From contig CP063166.1 in assembly GCA_016806145.1 (NCBI GenBank), forward strand, positions 2,232,001-2,296,000: a stretch of DNA of 64,000 nt, given 5' to 3'. A model generated the notes under the pieces. It worked only from the letters and a program-made list of their open reading frames with translations. It did no database searches and was not told where the DNA came from. Below, piece by piece: positions 7,846 through 16,684 of the stretch. A program made the position numbers and the translations under genes. This stretch comes from Variovorax paradoxus. GTDB lineage: Bacteria > Pseudomonadota > Gammaproteobacteria > Burkholderiales > Burkholderiaceae_C. Position 1 is the first letter of the stretch; each line of letters begins with the position of its first letter.

Positions 7846-10272
7846 TTGTCCTCGTCCTTCCCGTTCCGTCCGACCCCGCTCGTCGCCGCGCTGCTCTTCG
7901 CCACCGCCGCGCCGGCCCTGCTGCCGACCGTGGCCCGCGCGCAGGCGCAGGCCGCACCCGTGCTGCGCGACTACGACCTGCCGTCCGGCCCGCTCGGCGC
8001 CACGCTCAACCGCATCGCGCGCGAGGCCGGGCTGGCGCTCACGGTCGATGCCGCGCTGGTCGGCCAGCGCGCCTCGGCGCCGGTGCGCGGCCGCTACGAC
8101 GCGCCGCAGGCGCTGCGCCGCGCGCTGGCCGACAGCGGCCTCGAGCTGCTGCCGACCGACGCGGGCGGCTACACCGTGCGCGCGGGCGCGCCGGCCGCGT
8201 CCACCGCGCCGCAGGTGGTGGCGCCCGCGCCGTCGGCCATGCTCGCCGAGGTGCGCGTGAATGCCGAACGCGCCGCCGGCGGGCCGGCCGATGGCTACAT
8301 CGCGCGCCGCAGCTCGGCCGGCACCAAGACCGACACGCCGGTCCTCGAGACGCCGCAATCGATCTCGGTGGTCACGGCCGAGCAGATCGAGGCCCAGCAG
8401 CCCACCAGCCTGGTCGACGCCTTCAACTACACGGCCGGCGTGAGGCGCTCGGAAGGCGCCGACCGCACCACCGACTCGTTCGTGATCCGCGGCTTCCAGG
8501 CCGGCGCCGGCACGGGCAGCCTCTACCGCGACGGCTCGAAGTTCATGGTCAACGCCTACGACGGCCAGCAGGAGCTCTACGGGCTCGAGCGCGCCGAGGT
8601 GCTCAAGGGCGCGGCCTCGCTGCTCTACGGCACGGCCGCGCCCGGCGGCGTGGTCAACACCGTGACCAAGCAGCCCACGGCGGAGCCGCTGCGCGAGCTC
8701 GGCGTGGAGCTCGGCAACCGCGACCGCCGCCAGATCAAGGGCGACTTCGGCGGCAAGCTCGATGAGCAGGGCACGCTGAGCTACCGGCTCACGGGCCTGG
8801 TGCGCGACAGCAACACCTTCATCGACCACGTGCCCGATGACCGGCGCTTCCTGTCGGGCGCGATCCGCTGGCAGCCGAGCGCGGCGACCTCGCTCACGCT
8901 GCAGGCGGAGTACCTGCGCAACCGCACCGACTACGTGTACGGGCTGGCCGGCGGCATCACGATCCTGCCGAACATCCACGGACCGGTGCCGAGCAGCCGC
9001 TACACCGGCACGCCGGGGCGCGACCGCTACGCCGGCACCAACACCGCCGTCGGCTACCGCTTCGAGCATGCCTTCAGCGATCGCCTGAAGCTGCGCCACA
9101 GCGCGCATGCCTTCCGTTCGGAGGTCGACTTCCCGAGCACCTCCGCCTCCGGCGTGAGTCCCGACGGCGCCAGCTCCACCTCGCACGAGTCCTACGACCG
9201 CCGCGACCGCTCGCGTGCGCGCACCACCGACACCTCGCTCGAGTACCGCGTCGACAGCGGCCCGGTCGCGCACACGCTGCTGGCCGGCGTGGACACCACC
9301 TACCAGTCCTACACCACGCGGCGCGCGTCGCGCGAGATCGCGACCCAGTTCAATTACTACGCGCCGAACTACGTCTACGTCGCGGGCGCGCCGGTGCCGA
9401 ACACCTACTTCCCCGACATGGCCGGCAACGCCACCGGGCTGTACCTGCAGGACCAGATGAAGATCGCCGGGCGCTGGGTGGTGGTGCTCGGCGCGCGGCA
9501 CGACCGCGTCACCGACCGCCAGGTGCCGGTCGACGGCGAGACCGCGAACTCGAAGGAGAAGACCTCGGCCACCACCGGCCGCGCCGGCCTGGTCTACCTG
9601 GCCGACAACGGGCTCGCGCCGTTCGCGAGCTTCAGCCAGTCGTTCCAGCCGCAGAGCGGCGTCGACCGCATGGGCGCGCGCTTCGAGCCCACGCGCGGCG
9701 AGCAGTACGAGCTCGGCCTGCGCTACCAGCCGCCGGGCAGCGACACCCTGCTGAGCGCCGCCGTCTACCAGCTCCGGCAGCAGAACGTGCTGTCGACCGA
9801 CCCCGTCGACACCGGCTTCTCGGTGCAGACCGGCGAGGTGCGTTCGCGCGGGCTGGAGATCGAGCTGCGCACGCGCATCGGCCGCTCGGCCAGCCTGATC
9901 GCCGCCTATGCCTACACCGACGCGCGCGTCACCGCCGACACCACCGCCGCCAACGTCGGCAAGCGGCGCGGCAACGTGCCCTACAACACCTTCTCGGCCT
10001 GGGGCGAGTACGACTTCGGCGCGGCCGGCGCGCCGGGCCTGCGCGCGGGGCTGGGCGTGCGCTACGTGGGCGCCTCCACCGGGCTCTACGTGAACGGCAT
10101 CGTGCCCTCGTACACCGTGTTCGACGCGATGGTGTCGTACGACACCGGCCACTGGCGCTACGCGTTCAACCTCACCAACCTGGCCGACAAGGCCTACATC
10201 GCCTCGTGCACCTACGGCTGCTTCTACGGCGAGCGGCGCAAGGCGGTGGCCTCGGCCACCTACCGCTGGTAG
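7846..10272 (+). CDS. TonB-dependent siderophore receptor with N-terminal signalling (STN) domain
   Basis: An 808-residue outer-membrane receptor starting at TTG 7846, which has a GGAG site eight bases upstream; no ATG fits. A signal peptide ends near AQAQA. Residues about 40-105 form the STN domain (LPSGPLGATLNRIAREAG, APQALRRALADSGLEL) used to signal through FecR. The plug follows (TPVLETPQSISVVTAEQIE, RGFQAGAGTGSLYRDG, LKGAASLLYGTAAPGGVVN). A 22-strand barrel fills the rest, with a C-terminal NLTNLADKAYIASC...YRW ending. It resembles ferrichrome/pyoverdine-type receptors. Placement after FecI/FecR makes it the transducer of that system. The ligand is unknown. The next gene starts only 24 bases later. 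Confidence 0.93.
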   Translation: MSSSFPFRPTPLVAALLFATAAPALLPTVARAQAQAAPVLRDYDLPSGPLGATLNRIAREAGLALTVDAALVGQRASAPVRGRYDAPQALRRALADSGLELLPTDAGGYTVRAGAPAASTAPQVVAPAPSAMLAEVRVNAERAAGGPADGYIARRSSAGTKTDTPVLETPQSISVVTAEQIEAQQPTSLVDAFNYTAGVRRSEGADRTTDSFVIRGFQAGAGTGSLYRDGSKFMVNAYDGQQELYGLERAEVLKGAASLLYGTAAPGGVVNTVTKQPTAEPLRELGVELGNRDRRQIKGDFGGKLDEQGTLSYRLTGLVRDSNTFIDHVPDDRRFLSGAIRWQPSAATSLTLQAEYLRNRTDYVYGLAGGITILPNIHGPVPSSRYTGTPGRDRYAGTNTAVGYRFEHAFSDRLKLRHSAHAFRSEVDFPSTSASGVSPDGASSTSHESYDRRDRSRARTTDTSLEYRVDSGPVAHTLLAGVDTTYQSYTTRRASREIATQFNYYAPNYVYVAGAPVPNTYFPDMAGNATGLYLQDQMKIAGRWVVVLGARHDRVTDRQVPVDGETANSKEKTSATTGRAGLVYLADNGLAPFASFSQSFQPQSGVDRMGARFEPTRGEQYELGLRYQPPGSDTLLSAAVYQLRQQNVLSTDPVDTGFSVQTGEVRSRGLEIELRTRIGRSASLIAAYAYTDARVTADTTAANVGKRRGNVPYNTFSAWGEYDFGAAGAPGLRAGLGVRYVGASTGLYVNGIVPSYTVFDAMVSYDTGHWRYAFNLTNLADKAYIASCTYGCFYGERRKAVASATYRW

Positions 10273-10296
10273 GGCGCAGCGCTTAGCATCGTGGGC

Positions 10297-10929
10297 ATGA
10301 GCGAACACACCCATGCCCACGGCGATGACCACAGCGAGCTCGACGAGATGGACTTGCGCGTGCGCGCGCTCGAGAGCGTGCTCACCGAGAAGGGCTACAT
10401 CGAGCCGGCCGCGCTCGACGCGCTGATCGACACCTACCAGACCCGCATCGGCCCGCGCAACGGCGCGCGCGTGGTGGCCAAAGCCTGGGTCGACCCGGCC
10501 TTTCGCGACTGGCTGCTGGCCGACGCCACCGCGGCCATCGCCTCGCTGGGCTATACCGGCCGCCAGGGCGAGCACATGGTGGCGGTGGCCAACAGCGACG
10601 ATCAGCACCACATGGTGGTCTGCACCCTGTGCAGCTGCTATCCGTGGCCGGTGCTGGGCCTGCCGCCCACCTGGTACAAGAGCGCGCCCTACCGCTCGCG
10701 CGCGGTGCGCGACCCGCGCGGCGTGCTCGCGGATTTCGGCACGGTGCTGCCCGAGACCACGCGCATCCGCATCTGGGACTCGACCGCAGAGGTGCGCTAC
10801 CTCGTGATTCCGCAGCGGCCTGCGGGCACAGAGCAGCTGGGCGAGGAGGAGCTCGCGGCGCTGGTGTCGCGCGATTCGATGATCGGCACCCGGCTCGCCG
10901 ATGCGCCGGGGCAGGGGAGCCAGCCATGA
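10297..10929 (+). CDS. nthA: Nitrile hydratase alpha subunit, cobalt type
   Basis: A 210-residue subunit of the enzyme that hydrates nitriles to amides. The metal-binding claw [17 protein letters not shown] is intact near residue 107. The Thr in C-T-L-C-S-C and the following Tyr are the signature of the non-corrin cobalt form, whereas iron enzymes have Ser and Thr there. [11 protein letters not shown] and [12 protein letters not shown] are further family blocks. The start is ATG 10297; a GTG two codons earlier is possible, and neither has a strong ribosome site. The His-rich N-terminus ([14 protein letters not shown]) is common in this family. The stop overlaps nthB by four bases. Confidence 0.95.
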   Translation: MSEHTHAHGDDHSELDEMDLRVRALESVLTEKGYIEPAALDALIDTYQTRIGPRNGARVVAKAWVDPAFRDWLLADATAAIASLGYTGRQGEHMVAVANSDDQHHMVVCTLCSCYPWPVLGLPPTWYKSAPYRSRAVRDPRGVLADFGTVLPETTRIRIWDSTAEVRYLVIPQRPAGTEQLGEEELAALVSRDSMIGTRLADAPGQGSQP

Positions 10930-11585
10930 GCTACCAGACCCAGGCCGACCTCGGCGGCCGCACCGGCTTCGGCGCGGTGCAGCCCGAGCCTGAGGGCGAG
11001 CTGTTCCATGCCGACTGGGAGCCGCGCGCGCTGGCGCTGGTGCTCGCGATGGGCGCCACCGGCTCGTGGAACATCGATGCGAGCCGCGCCGTGCGCGAGA
11101 CCTTGCCGCACTACCTGCAGCTGAGCTATTACCGGATCTGGCTCGCGGCGCTCGAGCGTCTGATGATCGAGCGCGGTCAGCTGTTCGAGGACGAGATCGC
11201 GCAGGGCCGCATGCTGCATGCGCCCGCGCCCGTCAAGCGCGTGCTGCATGCGGCCGACGTGGCCGCGGTGCTGGCCCGGGGTTCGCCCACCGAGCGGCCG
11301 GCCGCGGCGCCCGCGCGCTTCGCGATCGGCCAGGCGGTGCGCATGCGCGCGGGCCGCGTCGACCATCACACGCGGCTGCCGGGCTATGTGCAGGGGCGGC
11401 GCGGCACCGTCGAGCGGCTGCATGGCGCGCACGTGTTCGCCGACAGCAATGCGCAGGGCGCGGGCGAGGCGCCGCAGTGGCTCTACACGGTGGTGTTCGA
11501 GGAGGCCGAGCTCTGGGGCTCGCGGGCGCAGCAGCTCTCGGTGTCGGTCGATGCCTGGGAAAGCTACCTGGAGGCGGCCGAATGA
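10926..11585 (+). CDS. nthB: Nitrile hydratase beta subunit
   Basis: A 219-residue beta subunit that pairs with the alpha subunit to close the active site. The N-terminal block [23 protein letters not shown] and the C-terminal SH3-like barrel with [29 protein letters not shown] and [13 protein letters not shown] are characteristic. It starts at ATG 10926 inside the alpha stop (ATGA) and ends overlapping the activator gene, so all three products are probably made in stoichiometric ratio. Confidence 0.95.
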   Translation: MSYQTQADLGGRTGFGAVQPEPEGELFHADWEPRALALVLAMGATGSWNIDASRAVRETLPHYLQLSYYRIWLAALERLMIERGQLFEDEIAQGRMLHAPAPVKRVLHAADVAAVLARGSPTERPAAAPARFAIGQAVRMRAGRVDHHTRLPGYVQGRRGTVERLHGAHVFADSNAQGAGEAPQWLYTVVFEEAELWGSRAQQLSVSVDAWESYLEAAE

Positions 11586-11953
11586 CGCAGTACCCCGACG
11601 GGATGCTGGCCCCCGGCATGCCGCGCGACGCCGACGGCCCGGTCTTCGGCGCGCCCTGGCAGGCCCAGGCCTTCGCGATGACGCTGGCGCTGCACCAGAA
11701 GGGCCTGTTCAGCTGGAGCGAGTGGGCCGAGACCCTGGCCGCGCAGATCCAGGCCGCGCAGGCCGCGGGCGACCCCGATGCGGGCGACACCTACTACCGG
11801 CACTGGCTCGCCGCGCTCGAGACGCTGGTGGCGCGCAAGGGCGCGAGTTCGCACGACGAGCTGGCGCGCTACCGCGAGGCCTGGGACCACGCGGCCGATC
11901 GCACGCCGCATGGGCAGGCGATCGAGCTGCGGCCTGGCGACTTCGGGCATTGA
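11582..11953 (+). CDS. Nitrile hydratase accessory/activator protein
   Basis: A 123-residue protein with the beta-subunit-like fold of the small cobalt nitrile hydratase activators (P14K/NhlE type): DGPVFGAPWQAQAFAMTLALHQKGLFSWSEWAE, then YYRHWLAALETLV. These helpers deliver cobalt by exchanging an alpha subunit with the apo-enzyme. It begins at ATG 11582 overlapping the nthB stop. Its presence agrees with the cobalt signature in the alpha subunit and completes an alpha-beta-activator operon. No amidase or cobalt permease gene is visible in the window. Confidence 0.88.
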   Translation: MTQYPDGMLAPGMPRDADGPVFGAPWQAQAFAMTLALHQKGLFSWSEWAETLAAQIQAAQAAGDPDAGDTYYRHWLAALETLVARKGASSHDELARYREAWDHAADRTPHGQAIELRPGDFGH

Positions 11954-11994
11954 CGTCGCGTGTCGCCAGCTTGATCGGCGGGGCCACGTCAATA

Positions 11995-12012
11995 GTCCAA
12001 CAGCTGTTGGAC
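11995..12012. repeat. Perfect 18-bp palindrome in convergent intergenic gap
   Basis: GTCCAACAGCTGTTGGAC reads identically on both strands with no spacer. It sits between the 3' ends of the nitrile hydratase activator gene and the FAD-linked oxidase gene. A spacer-less palindrome is a poor hairpin but a good dimeric-repressor site. No promoter is evident next to it. Confidence 0.6.
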
Positions 12013-12040
12013 AAATGCCGCGCCCGACAGGGCGTCGGCG

Positions 12041-13477
12041 TCAGACCCGGATCACCCGCCCCGGATTCAGGATGTTCTTCGGATCGAGCCCGCGCTTGAT
12101 CGCGCGCATCATCTCCAGCGCCACCGGCGACTTGTGCTTCTCGAGCGTCTCGACCTTGAGCGAACCCACGCCGTGCTCGGCCGAGAACGAGCCGCCGAAC
12201 TTCTCGACCGCCTCGTAGACCAGCGTGTTGATGCGGTCTTCCTCGTTCTTCAGGAAGGCCTTGGTATCGACGTTCTCGGGCGCCTGCACGTTGTAGTGCA
12301 GGTTGCCGTCGCCGAGGTGGCCGAAGTTCACCAGCCGCACGCCGGCGATCTCGCGCGCCAGCAGCGCGTCGGTCTCGGCCACGAAGGCCGGGATGCGCGA
12401 GACGGGGATCGAGATGTCGTGCTTGATGTTCAAGCCTTCCTCGGCCTGCGCGAGCGGGATGCTCTCGCGGATGTGCCAGAGCTGGTGCGCCTGCGCGAGG
12501 TTCTCGGCCACCACCGCGTCGATCACGCAGCCGTCCTCGAAGGCGGTTTCGAGCAGGGCCTCGAAGCGCGCGCGCGCATGGTCTTCCGATTCGCTGTCGG
12601 AGTTCTCGAGCAGCACGCAGTAGGGCACGTTCTCGTCGCCGATGAAGGGCACGCGCAGCTGCGGCATGTGCTTGTCGACCAGGCTCAGCGCGAACTTGCC
12701 CATCACCTCGAAGCCCGTGAGGCCCGGGCCCAGCTGCTTGTGGGCCAGGCCCAGCAGCGTGACCGCGTGGTCGAGCGAGGGCACGGCGGCCCAGGCCGTG
12801 AGCTGCGCGGCCGGCAGCGGGTAGAGCTTCATGGTCGCGGCCGTGATCACGCCCAGCGTGCCCTCGCTGCCGACGAACAGGTCGCGCAGGTCGTAGCCGG
12901 TGTTGTCCTTGCGCAGGCCGCTGGTGCCGTGCCAGATCTCGCCCTGCGGCGTAACCACTTCCAGGCCCAGGCAGAGCTCGCGCGTGTTGCCGTAGCGCAC
13001 GACCTGCGTGCCGCCGGCGTTGGTCGCGAGGTTGCCGCCGATGGTGCAGCTGCCCTCGGCCGCGAGGCTCAGCGGGAACAGGTAGCCGGCCTTCTCGGCG
13101 GTCTCCTGCAGGGTCTGCAGGATGCAGCCCGACTCCACCGTCATCGTGAGGTTGGCCGCGTCGATGTTGCGGATGGCATTGAGTCGCTGCAGGCTCAGCA
13201 CCACCTGGGTGCCGCTGTCGTCGGGAATGGAGCCGACCGCCAGGCCGGTGTTGCCGCCCTGCGGGATGACGGCGGTGCCGGCCTCGGCGCAGGCCTTGAC
13301 CACCTCGGCCACCTGCTGCGCATCGGCCGGGCGCACCACGGCCAGCGCCTTGCCGCGCGAGCGCTTGCGCCAGTCCTGTTCGTAGGCCGTGAGGTCGCCC
13401 TCGTTGAGCAGGTGGTTGGCGCCGACGATGGCGCGCAGCCGCTCGAGCAGGGCGGCGGAAGAAGCGGACGTGGTCAT
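12041..13477 (-). CDS. FAD-linked oxidase, GlcD / D-2-hydroxyacid dehydrogenase family
   Basis: A 478-residue flavoprotein. The N-terminal FAD_binding_4 domain shows VVRPADAQQVAEVVKACAEAG, the pyrophosphate-binding IPQGGNTGLAVGS, and AAEGSCTIGGNLATNAGG with LRDLFVGSEGTLGVIT. The C-terminal FAD-oxidase domain contains HLGDGNLHYNV and GGSFSAEHGVGSLK, whose histidines bind metal and substrate in D-2-hydroxyglutarate and D-lactate dehydrogenases. It oxidises a D-2-hydroxyacid and passes electrons to an acceptor; the exact acid cannot be told. It starts at the ATG complementary to 13475-13477, overlapping the small membrane-protein gene upstream by four bases. Confidence 0.92.
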   Translation of the reverse strand: MTTSASSAALLERLRAIVGANHLLNEGDLTAYEQDWRKRSRGKALAVVRPADAQQVAEVVKACAEAGTAVIPQGGNTGLAVGSIPDDSGTQVVLSLQRLNAIRNIDAANLTMTVESGCILQTLQETAEKAGYLFPLSLAAEGSCTIGGNLATNAGGTQVVRYGNTRELCLGLEVVTPQGEIWHGTSGLRKDNTGYDLRDLFVGSEGTLGVITAATMKLYPLPAAQLTAWAAVPSLDHAVTLLGLAHKQLGPGLTGFEVMGKFALSLVDKHMPQLRVPFIGDENVPYCVLLENSDSESEDHARARFEALLETAFEDGCVIDAVVAENLAQAHQLWHIRESIPLAQAEEGLNIKHDISIPVSRIPAFVAETDALLAREIAGVRLVNFGHLGDGNLHYNVQAPENVDTKAFLKNEEDRINTLVYEAVEKFGGSFSAEHGVGSLKVETLEKHKSPVALEMMRAIKRGLDPKNILNPGRVIRV

Positions 13478-13881
13478 GGGGTGGAAGCCTCCAGGGGACG
13501 GGCGGCGGCCTTGGCGTGGCGCAGCCGCAGGCGGACGTGCCAGGCGCAGGCGACGAAGAGCACGAGGCACAGCAGCACCTCGGCCAGCGCGAGCAGCTGG
13601 CTGATGCCGTTGGTGTCGCTCCAGGCGCGCACCACGCCCTCGGTGAAATAGAGCCAGACCATCAGGCTGACCCAGCGGTAGGTGTACATGCGGTTCTTCA
13701 GCAGGCCGGCGAGCGGGATCGCGAGCGGCAGCACCTTGAGCGCCATCAACGAGCCGCCGGGGCGCAGCGGTGCCAGCCAGAGTTCCCAGGCCAGGCCCAG
13801 CACGATCAGCCCGGCGAGGCTGCCGACCGCGAGCCAGCGGGTGGTCGCGACGGAGGAGGGCGGGGGCGGGGAGATGGACAC
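13474..13881 (-). CDS. DUF2069 small membrane protein
   Basis: A 135-residue protein with four hydrophobic segments (WLAVGSLAGLIVLGLAWELWL, LKVLPLAIPLAGLL, WVSLMVWLYFTEGVVRAW, ALAEVLLCLVLFVACAW). The conserved core around KNRMYTYRWVSLMVWLYF...EGVVRAWSD matches the DUF2069 family of inner-membrane proteins of unknown function. It overlaps the oxidase gene by four bases and is probably its upstream operon partner. It is divergent from the YihY gene. Confidence 0.85.
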   Translation of the reverse strand: MSISPPPPSSVATTRWLAVGSLAGLIVLGLAWELWLAPLRPGGSLMALKVLPLAIPLAGLLKNRMYTYRWVSLMVWLYFTEGVVRAWSDTNGISQLLALAEVLLCLVLFVACAWHVRLRLRHAKAAARPLEASTP

Positions 13882-13958
13882 GGGCTGGCGACGGTGAAGA
13901 GAGGAAAGGGGAGCGATCCCGGCGAGCGCCGCGTGGCGAAACGGAAAAGGCGGATGGC

Positions 13959-15170
13959 ATGATACCGGCCATGAATCGTCGTCAGCTCTGGAGGGATCTC
14001 TCCCGTTTCCCCTGGCGAAACACCGCCGCGGTGCTCGGGGAGCGTTTTCGCGAGGACCGCCTCGGCCTCACGGCCAGCAGCCTGACCTTCACCACGACCA
14101 TCGCGATGGTGCCGTTCTTCACGGTGGCGCTCGCGCTGTTCACCGTGTTCCCGATGTTCGCCAAGATGCAGGGCCGCCTGCAGCGCTGGCTGATCGAGAG
14201 CCTGATCCCCGAGAACATCGCGCGCCAGGTGCTGGGCTACCTCAACCAGTTCGCGAGCAAGGCCAGCGGCCTGGGGATCGCGGGCCTGATCGTGCTGCTG
14301 ATCACCGCCATCGCGCTGATCCTCACCATCGACAAGACGCTCAACAACATCTGGCGCGTGCGCTCGCCGCGGCCGTTCGCGCAGCGGGTGCTGATCTACT
14401 GGGCCACGATCACGCTCGGGCCGCTGATCCTGGCGGTGAGCCTGTCCACCACCTCCTACGTGTTCGCGGCCTCGCGCGACGTCGTGGGCGTGAGCGTGGT
14501 CAAGCTGTTCTTCGACGCCTTCGAGTTCGTGCTGCTGGCCGCCGGCATGGCCTCGCTCTACCACTACGTGCCCAACACCAACGTGCGCTGGTCGCATGCC
14601 TGGGCCGGCGGCGTGTTCGTGGCGGCGGCGATCGAGATCGCCAAGCGGGTGCTGGGCTACTACCTGAGCCTGGTGCCGACCTACTCGGTGCTCTACGGCG
14701 CCTTCGCCACCTTCCCGATCCTGCTGGTGTGGATCTACGTGGCCTGGGTCATCGTGCTGCTGGGCGCGGTGATCGCGGCCTACCTGCCGAGCATCCTGAC
14801 CGGCGTGGCCCGGCGCGGCGGCGGTGCCGGCTGGCCGATGCAGCTGGCGCTCGAGGTGCTGCAGCAGCTCGCCCGGGCCCGCGCGACGCCCGACAAGGGC
14901 GTGGGCGCGGCGCGGCTGGTGGCCTCGATGCGCGTCGACGCGCTGCAGTTGGTGCCGGTGCTCGAGACCCTGGTGGCGCTCGACTGGATCGCGCCGCTGG
15001 CCGAGGACGGCGATGGCGGCGACCCGCGCTACGTGCTGCTGGCCGACCCGTCGACGCCGATCGAGCCGCTGCTCGAGGCGTTGCTGATGCCCAAGGCCGA
15101 GCCGCTCGAGGACCTGTGGCAGAAGGGGCCGCTGCGCTCGCTGCGGCTGGGTGACGTGCTATTGATCTAG
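13959..15170 (+). CDS. YihY/BrkB family inner-membrane protein
   Basis: A 403-residue protein (or 399 if the ATG at 13971 is used; the first has an AAGG stretch upstream, so I prefer it slightly). Six membrane segments and the family signatures GLTASSLTFTTTIAMVPFFTVALALF, LYHYVPNTNVRW and YSVLYGAFATFPILLVWIYVAWVIVLLGA are present. A C-terminal cytoplasmic domain of about 110 residues follows. Once called RNase BN by mistake, YihY proteins are of unknown function, possibly transport. It is monocistronic; the next gene converges on it. Confidence 0.92.
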   Translation: MIPAMNRRQLWRDLSRFPWRNTAAVLGERFREDRLGLTASSLTFTTTIAMVPFFTVALALFTVFPMFAKMQGRLQRWLIESLIPENIARQVLGYLNQFASKASGLGIAGLIVLLITAIALILTIDKTLNNIWRVRSPRPFAQRVLIYWATITLGPLILAVSLSTTSYVFAASRDVVGVSVVKLFFDAFEFVLLAAGMASLYHYVPNTNVRWSHAWAGGVFVAAAIEIAKRVLGYYLSLVPTYSVLYGAFATFPILLVWIYVAWVIVLLGAVIAAYLPSILTGVARRGGGAGWPMQLALEVLQQLARARATPDKGVGAARLVASMRVDALQLVPVLETLVALDWIAPLAEDGDGGDPRYVLLADPSTPIEPLLEALLMPKAEPLEDLWQKGPLRSLRLGDVLLI

Positions 15171-15179
15171 GAGCAAGGC

Positions 15180-15536
15180 TCAGATCTTCACGCGGCCCAG
15201 CCAGATGTCGCGGTACATCGCCCAGTCGCCCATGAAGCTGTAGAGCGGCCGCTTGAACGAGGCCGGCTTGTTCTTCTCGAAGCCGAAATGCCCGACCCAG
15301 GCGAAGCCGTAGCCGACCAGCAGCCCGGCCAGCAGCCACAGCGGATGGAGCGTCAGCACCAGCATCGCGAGGCAGGCCAGCGACAGCGTGGAGCCCGCGA
15401 AATGCAGCCGCCGGCAGGTGCGGTTGGCGTGTTCGGTCAGGTAGAAGGGATAGAACTCCGCGAAGCTCTTGAACTGGCGCGGATCGACGCTCGCGGGCGC
15501 GGCGCTGCCAGGGGTGGTGGCGGTGGAGGTGTTCAT
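15180..15536 (-). CDS. Mpo1-like / DUF962 membrane protein
   Basis: A 118-residue protein with the DUF962 pattern: FKSFAEFYPFYLTEHANRTCRRLHFAGS, two membrane hairpins (LACLAMLVLTLHPLWLLAGLLVGYGFAWVGHF), and EKNKPASFKRPLYSFMGDWAMYRDIW. The conserved His residues and EKNKP block match yeast Mpo1, an Fe-dependent 2-hydroxy fatty acid dioxygenase, so a lipid oxidation role is possible but unproven for bacteria. The start complementary to 15534-15536 has an AGGAG site. It ends ten bases from the YihY stop, convergent. Confidence 0.88.
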   Translation of the reverse strand: MNTSTATTPGSAAPASVDPRQFKSFAEFYPFYLTEHANRTCRRLHFAGSTLSLACLAMLVLTLHPLWLLAGLLVGYGFAWVGHFGFEKNKPASFKRPLYSFMGDWAMYRDIWLGRVKI

Positions 15537-15637
15537 CGTGCGTCTCCTGCGCCCCGGAGGGGCTTTGTCCATAATAGCCACGACCTTCCGGGCGCACCAC
15601 CCGGGTCTTTCTTCTCCTTTCTGCCCACGTACGAGCC

Positions 15638-16033
15638 TTGAGCGCCCTGCCTTCCACCCCCGATTCCGCCGCGCCGGCCGGCGGCGCGCCCTGGGTCGTG
15701 TGCCTGTGCGCCGAATGGTGCGGCACCTGCCGCGACTACCGGCCGCTGTTCGAGCAGGTGGCGCGCGCGCATCCCGGGCTGCGCTTCGCCTGGGTCGACA
15801 TCGAGGACCATGCCGACATCGCCGACGAGTTTGACGTCGAGACCTTCCCGACCCTCCTGGTGGCCGATTCCGCGGGCACGCGCTTCCTCGGTCCGCTGCT
15901 GCCGCATGCCGAGACGCTGTCGCGCATGCTGACCGCGCTGCCGGCGCCCCAGCCCTCGAGCCTGCATGCCGAGCTGATGGTGGCGGTGCTCGAGAAGAAG
16001 CCCGCGCTCTTTGCAGTGCCGCGGGCGGCCTGA
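15638..16033 (+). CDS. Thioredoxin-like protein
   Basis: A 131-residue cytoplasmic thioredoxin-fold protein. The active site is WCGTCRDYRPLFEQ, a C-G-T-C variant of the usual C-G-P-C, and the cis-Pro loop is VETFPTLLV. The start is TTG 15638; no ATG or GTG gives a full fold. There is no signal peptide. It is divergent from the DUF962 gene. Its stop is immediately followed by the truncated epimerase frame, with no intergenic bases. Confidence 0.85.
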   Translation: MSALPSTPDSAAPAGGAPWVVCLCAEWCGTCRDYRPLFEQVARAHPGLRFAWVDIEDHADIADEFDVETFPTLLVADSAGTRFLGPLLPHAETLSRMLTALPAPQPSSLHAELMVAVLEKKPALFAVPRAA

Positions 16034-16576
16034 TTGCGCGATCTCGTGCTGAGCGACATGTACGACTACACGGCGGTCGAGCCGCAACTCACGGGCTTCG
16101 ACGCCTGCTTCTTCTGCCTCGGCGTGTCCTCGGTCGGCATGAAGGAGGACGCGTACCGGCGCGTGACCTACGACCTCACGCTGGCCGCCGCCACCGTGCT
16201 CGCGCGGCTCAACCCGCGGATGACCTTCGCCTACGTGACCGGCTCGGGCACCGACAGCAGCGAGCGCGGCCGCAGCATGTGGGCGCGCGTGAAGGGCGCG
16301 ACCGAGAACGCGCTGCTGAAGCTGCCGTTCAGGGCCGCCTACATGTTCAGGCCCGGTGCGATCCAGCCGCTGCACGGCGCCAACACGAAGACGCCGCTGT
16401 ACAAGGCGGGCATCGTGCTGCTGACGCCGGTGTTCGGGCTCGCGCGGCGGCTGTGGCCGCACCTGGTGACCACCACCGAGAACATGGGGCTCGCGATGCT
16501 GGCGGTGGCGCGGCACGGGGCGCCCAGGCAGGTGCTCGACCCCGTCGACATCAACGAGCTGGCCGCGCGCGGCTGA
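16034..16576 (+). pseudogene. 5'-truncated NAD(P)-dependent epimerase/oxidoreductase
   Basis: This 180-residue frame corresponds to the last three quarters of a small atypical short-chain reductase (DYTAVEPQLTGFDACFFCLGVSS, YRRVTYDLTLAAATVLA, FAYVTGSGTDSSERG, ARVKGATENALL, FRPGAIQPLHG). The first Rossmann strand with its GxxGxxG dinucleotide loop, about 50 residues, is missing. The frame begins at a TTG directly after the thioredoxin stop codon with no ribosome site of its own. The coding pattern is well preserved, so the loss is recent or the remnant is still translated by coupling. I treat it as a pseudogene. Confidence 0.7.
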
Positions 16577-16578
16577 GG

Positions 16579-16667
<89 letters not shown>

Positions 16668-16684
16668 ATGGGGCGGCGTCTCTT

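Noticed and set aside
6676..10611. Open frame of 1311 codons on the minus strand
   Set aside because: It is antisense to fecR, the receptor and nthA, low in recognisable domains and rich in Arg/Gly/Val/Ala/His, a usual shadow in very GC-rich genes.
12134..13651. Long plus-strand frame opposite the FAD-linked oxidase
   Set aside because: Antisense shadow of a clear flavoprotein gene; no ribosome site or family match.
15587..15605. CCGGG/CCCGG hairpin with T-rich tail ahead of the thioredoxin gene
   Set aside because: It lies in a divergent promoter region and the following bases are mixed pyrimidines, not a T-run; not convincing as terminator or attenuator.
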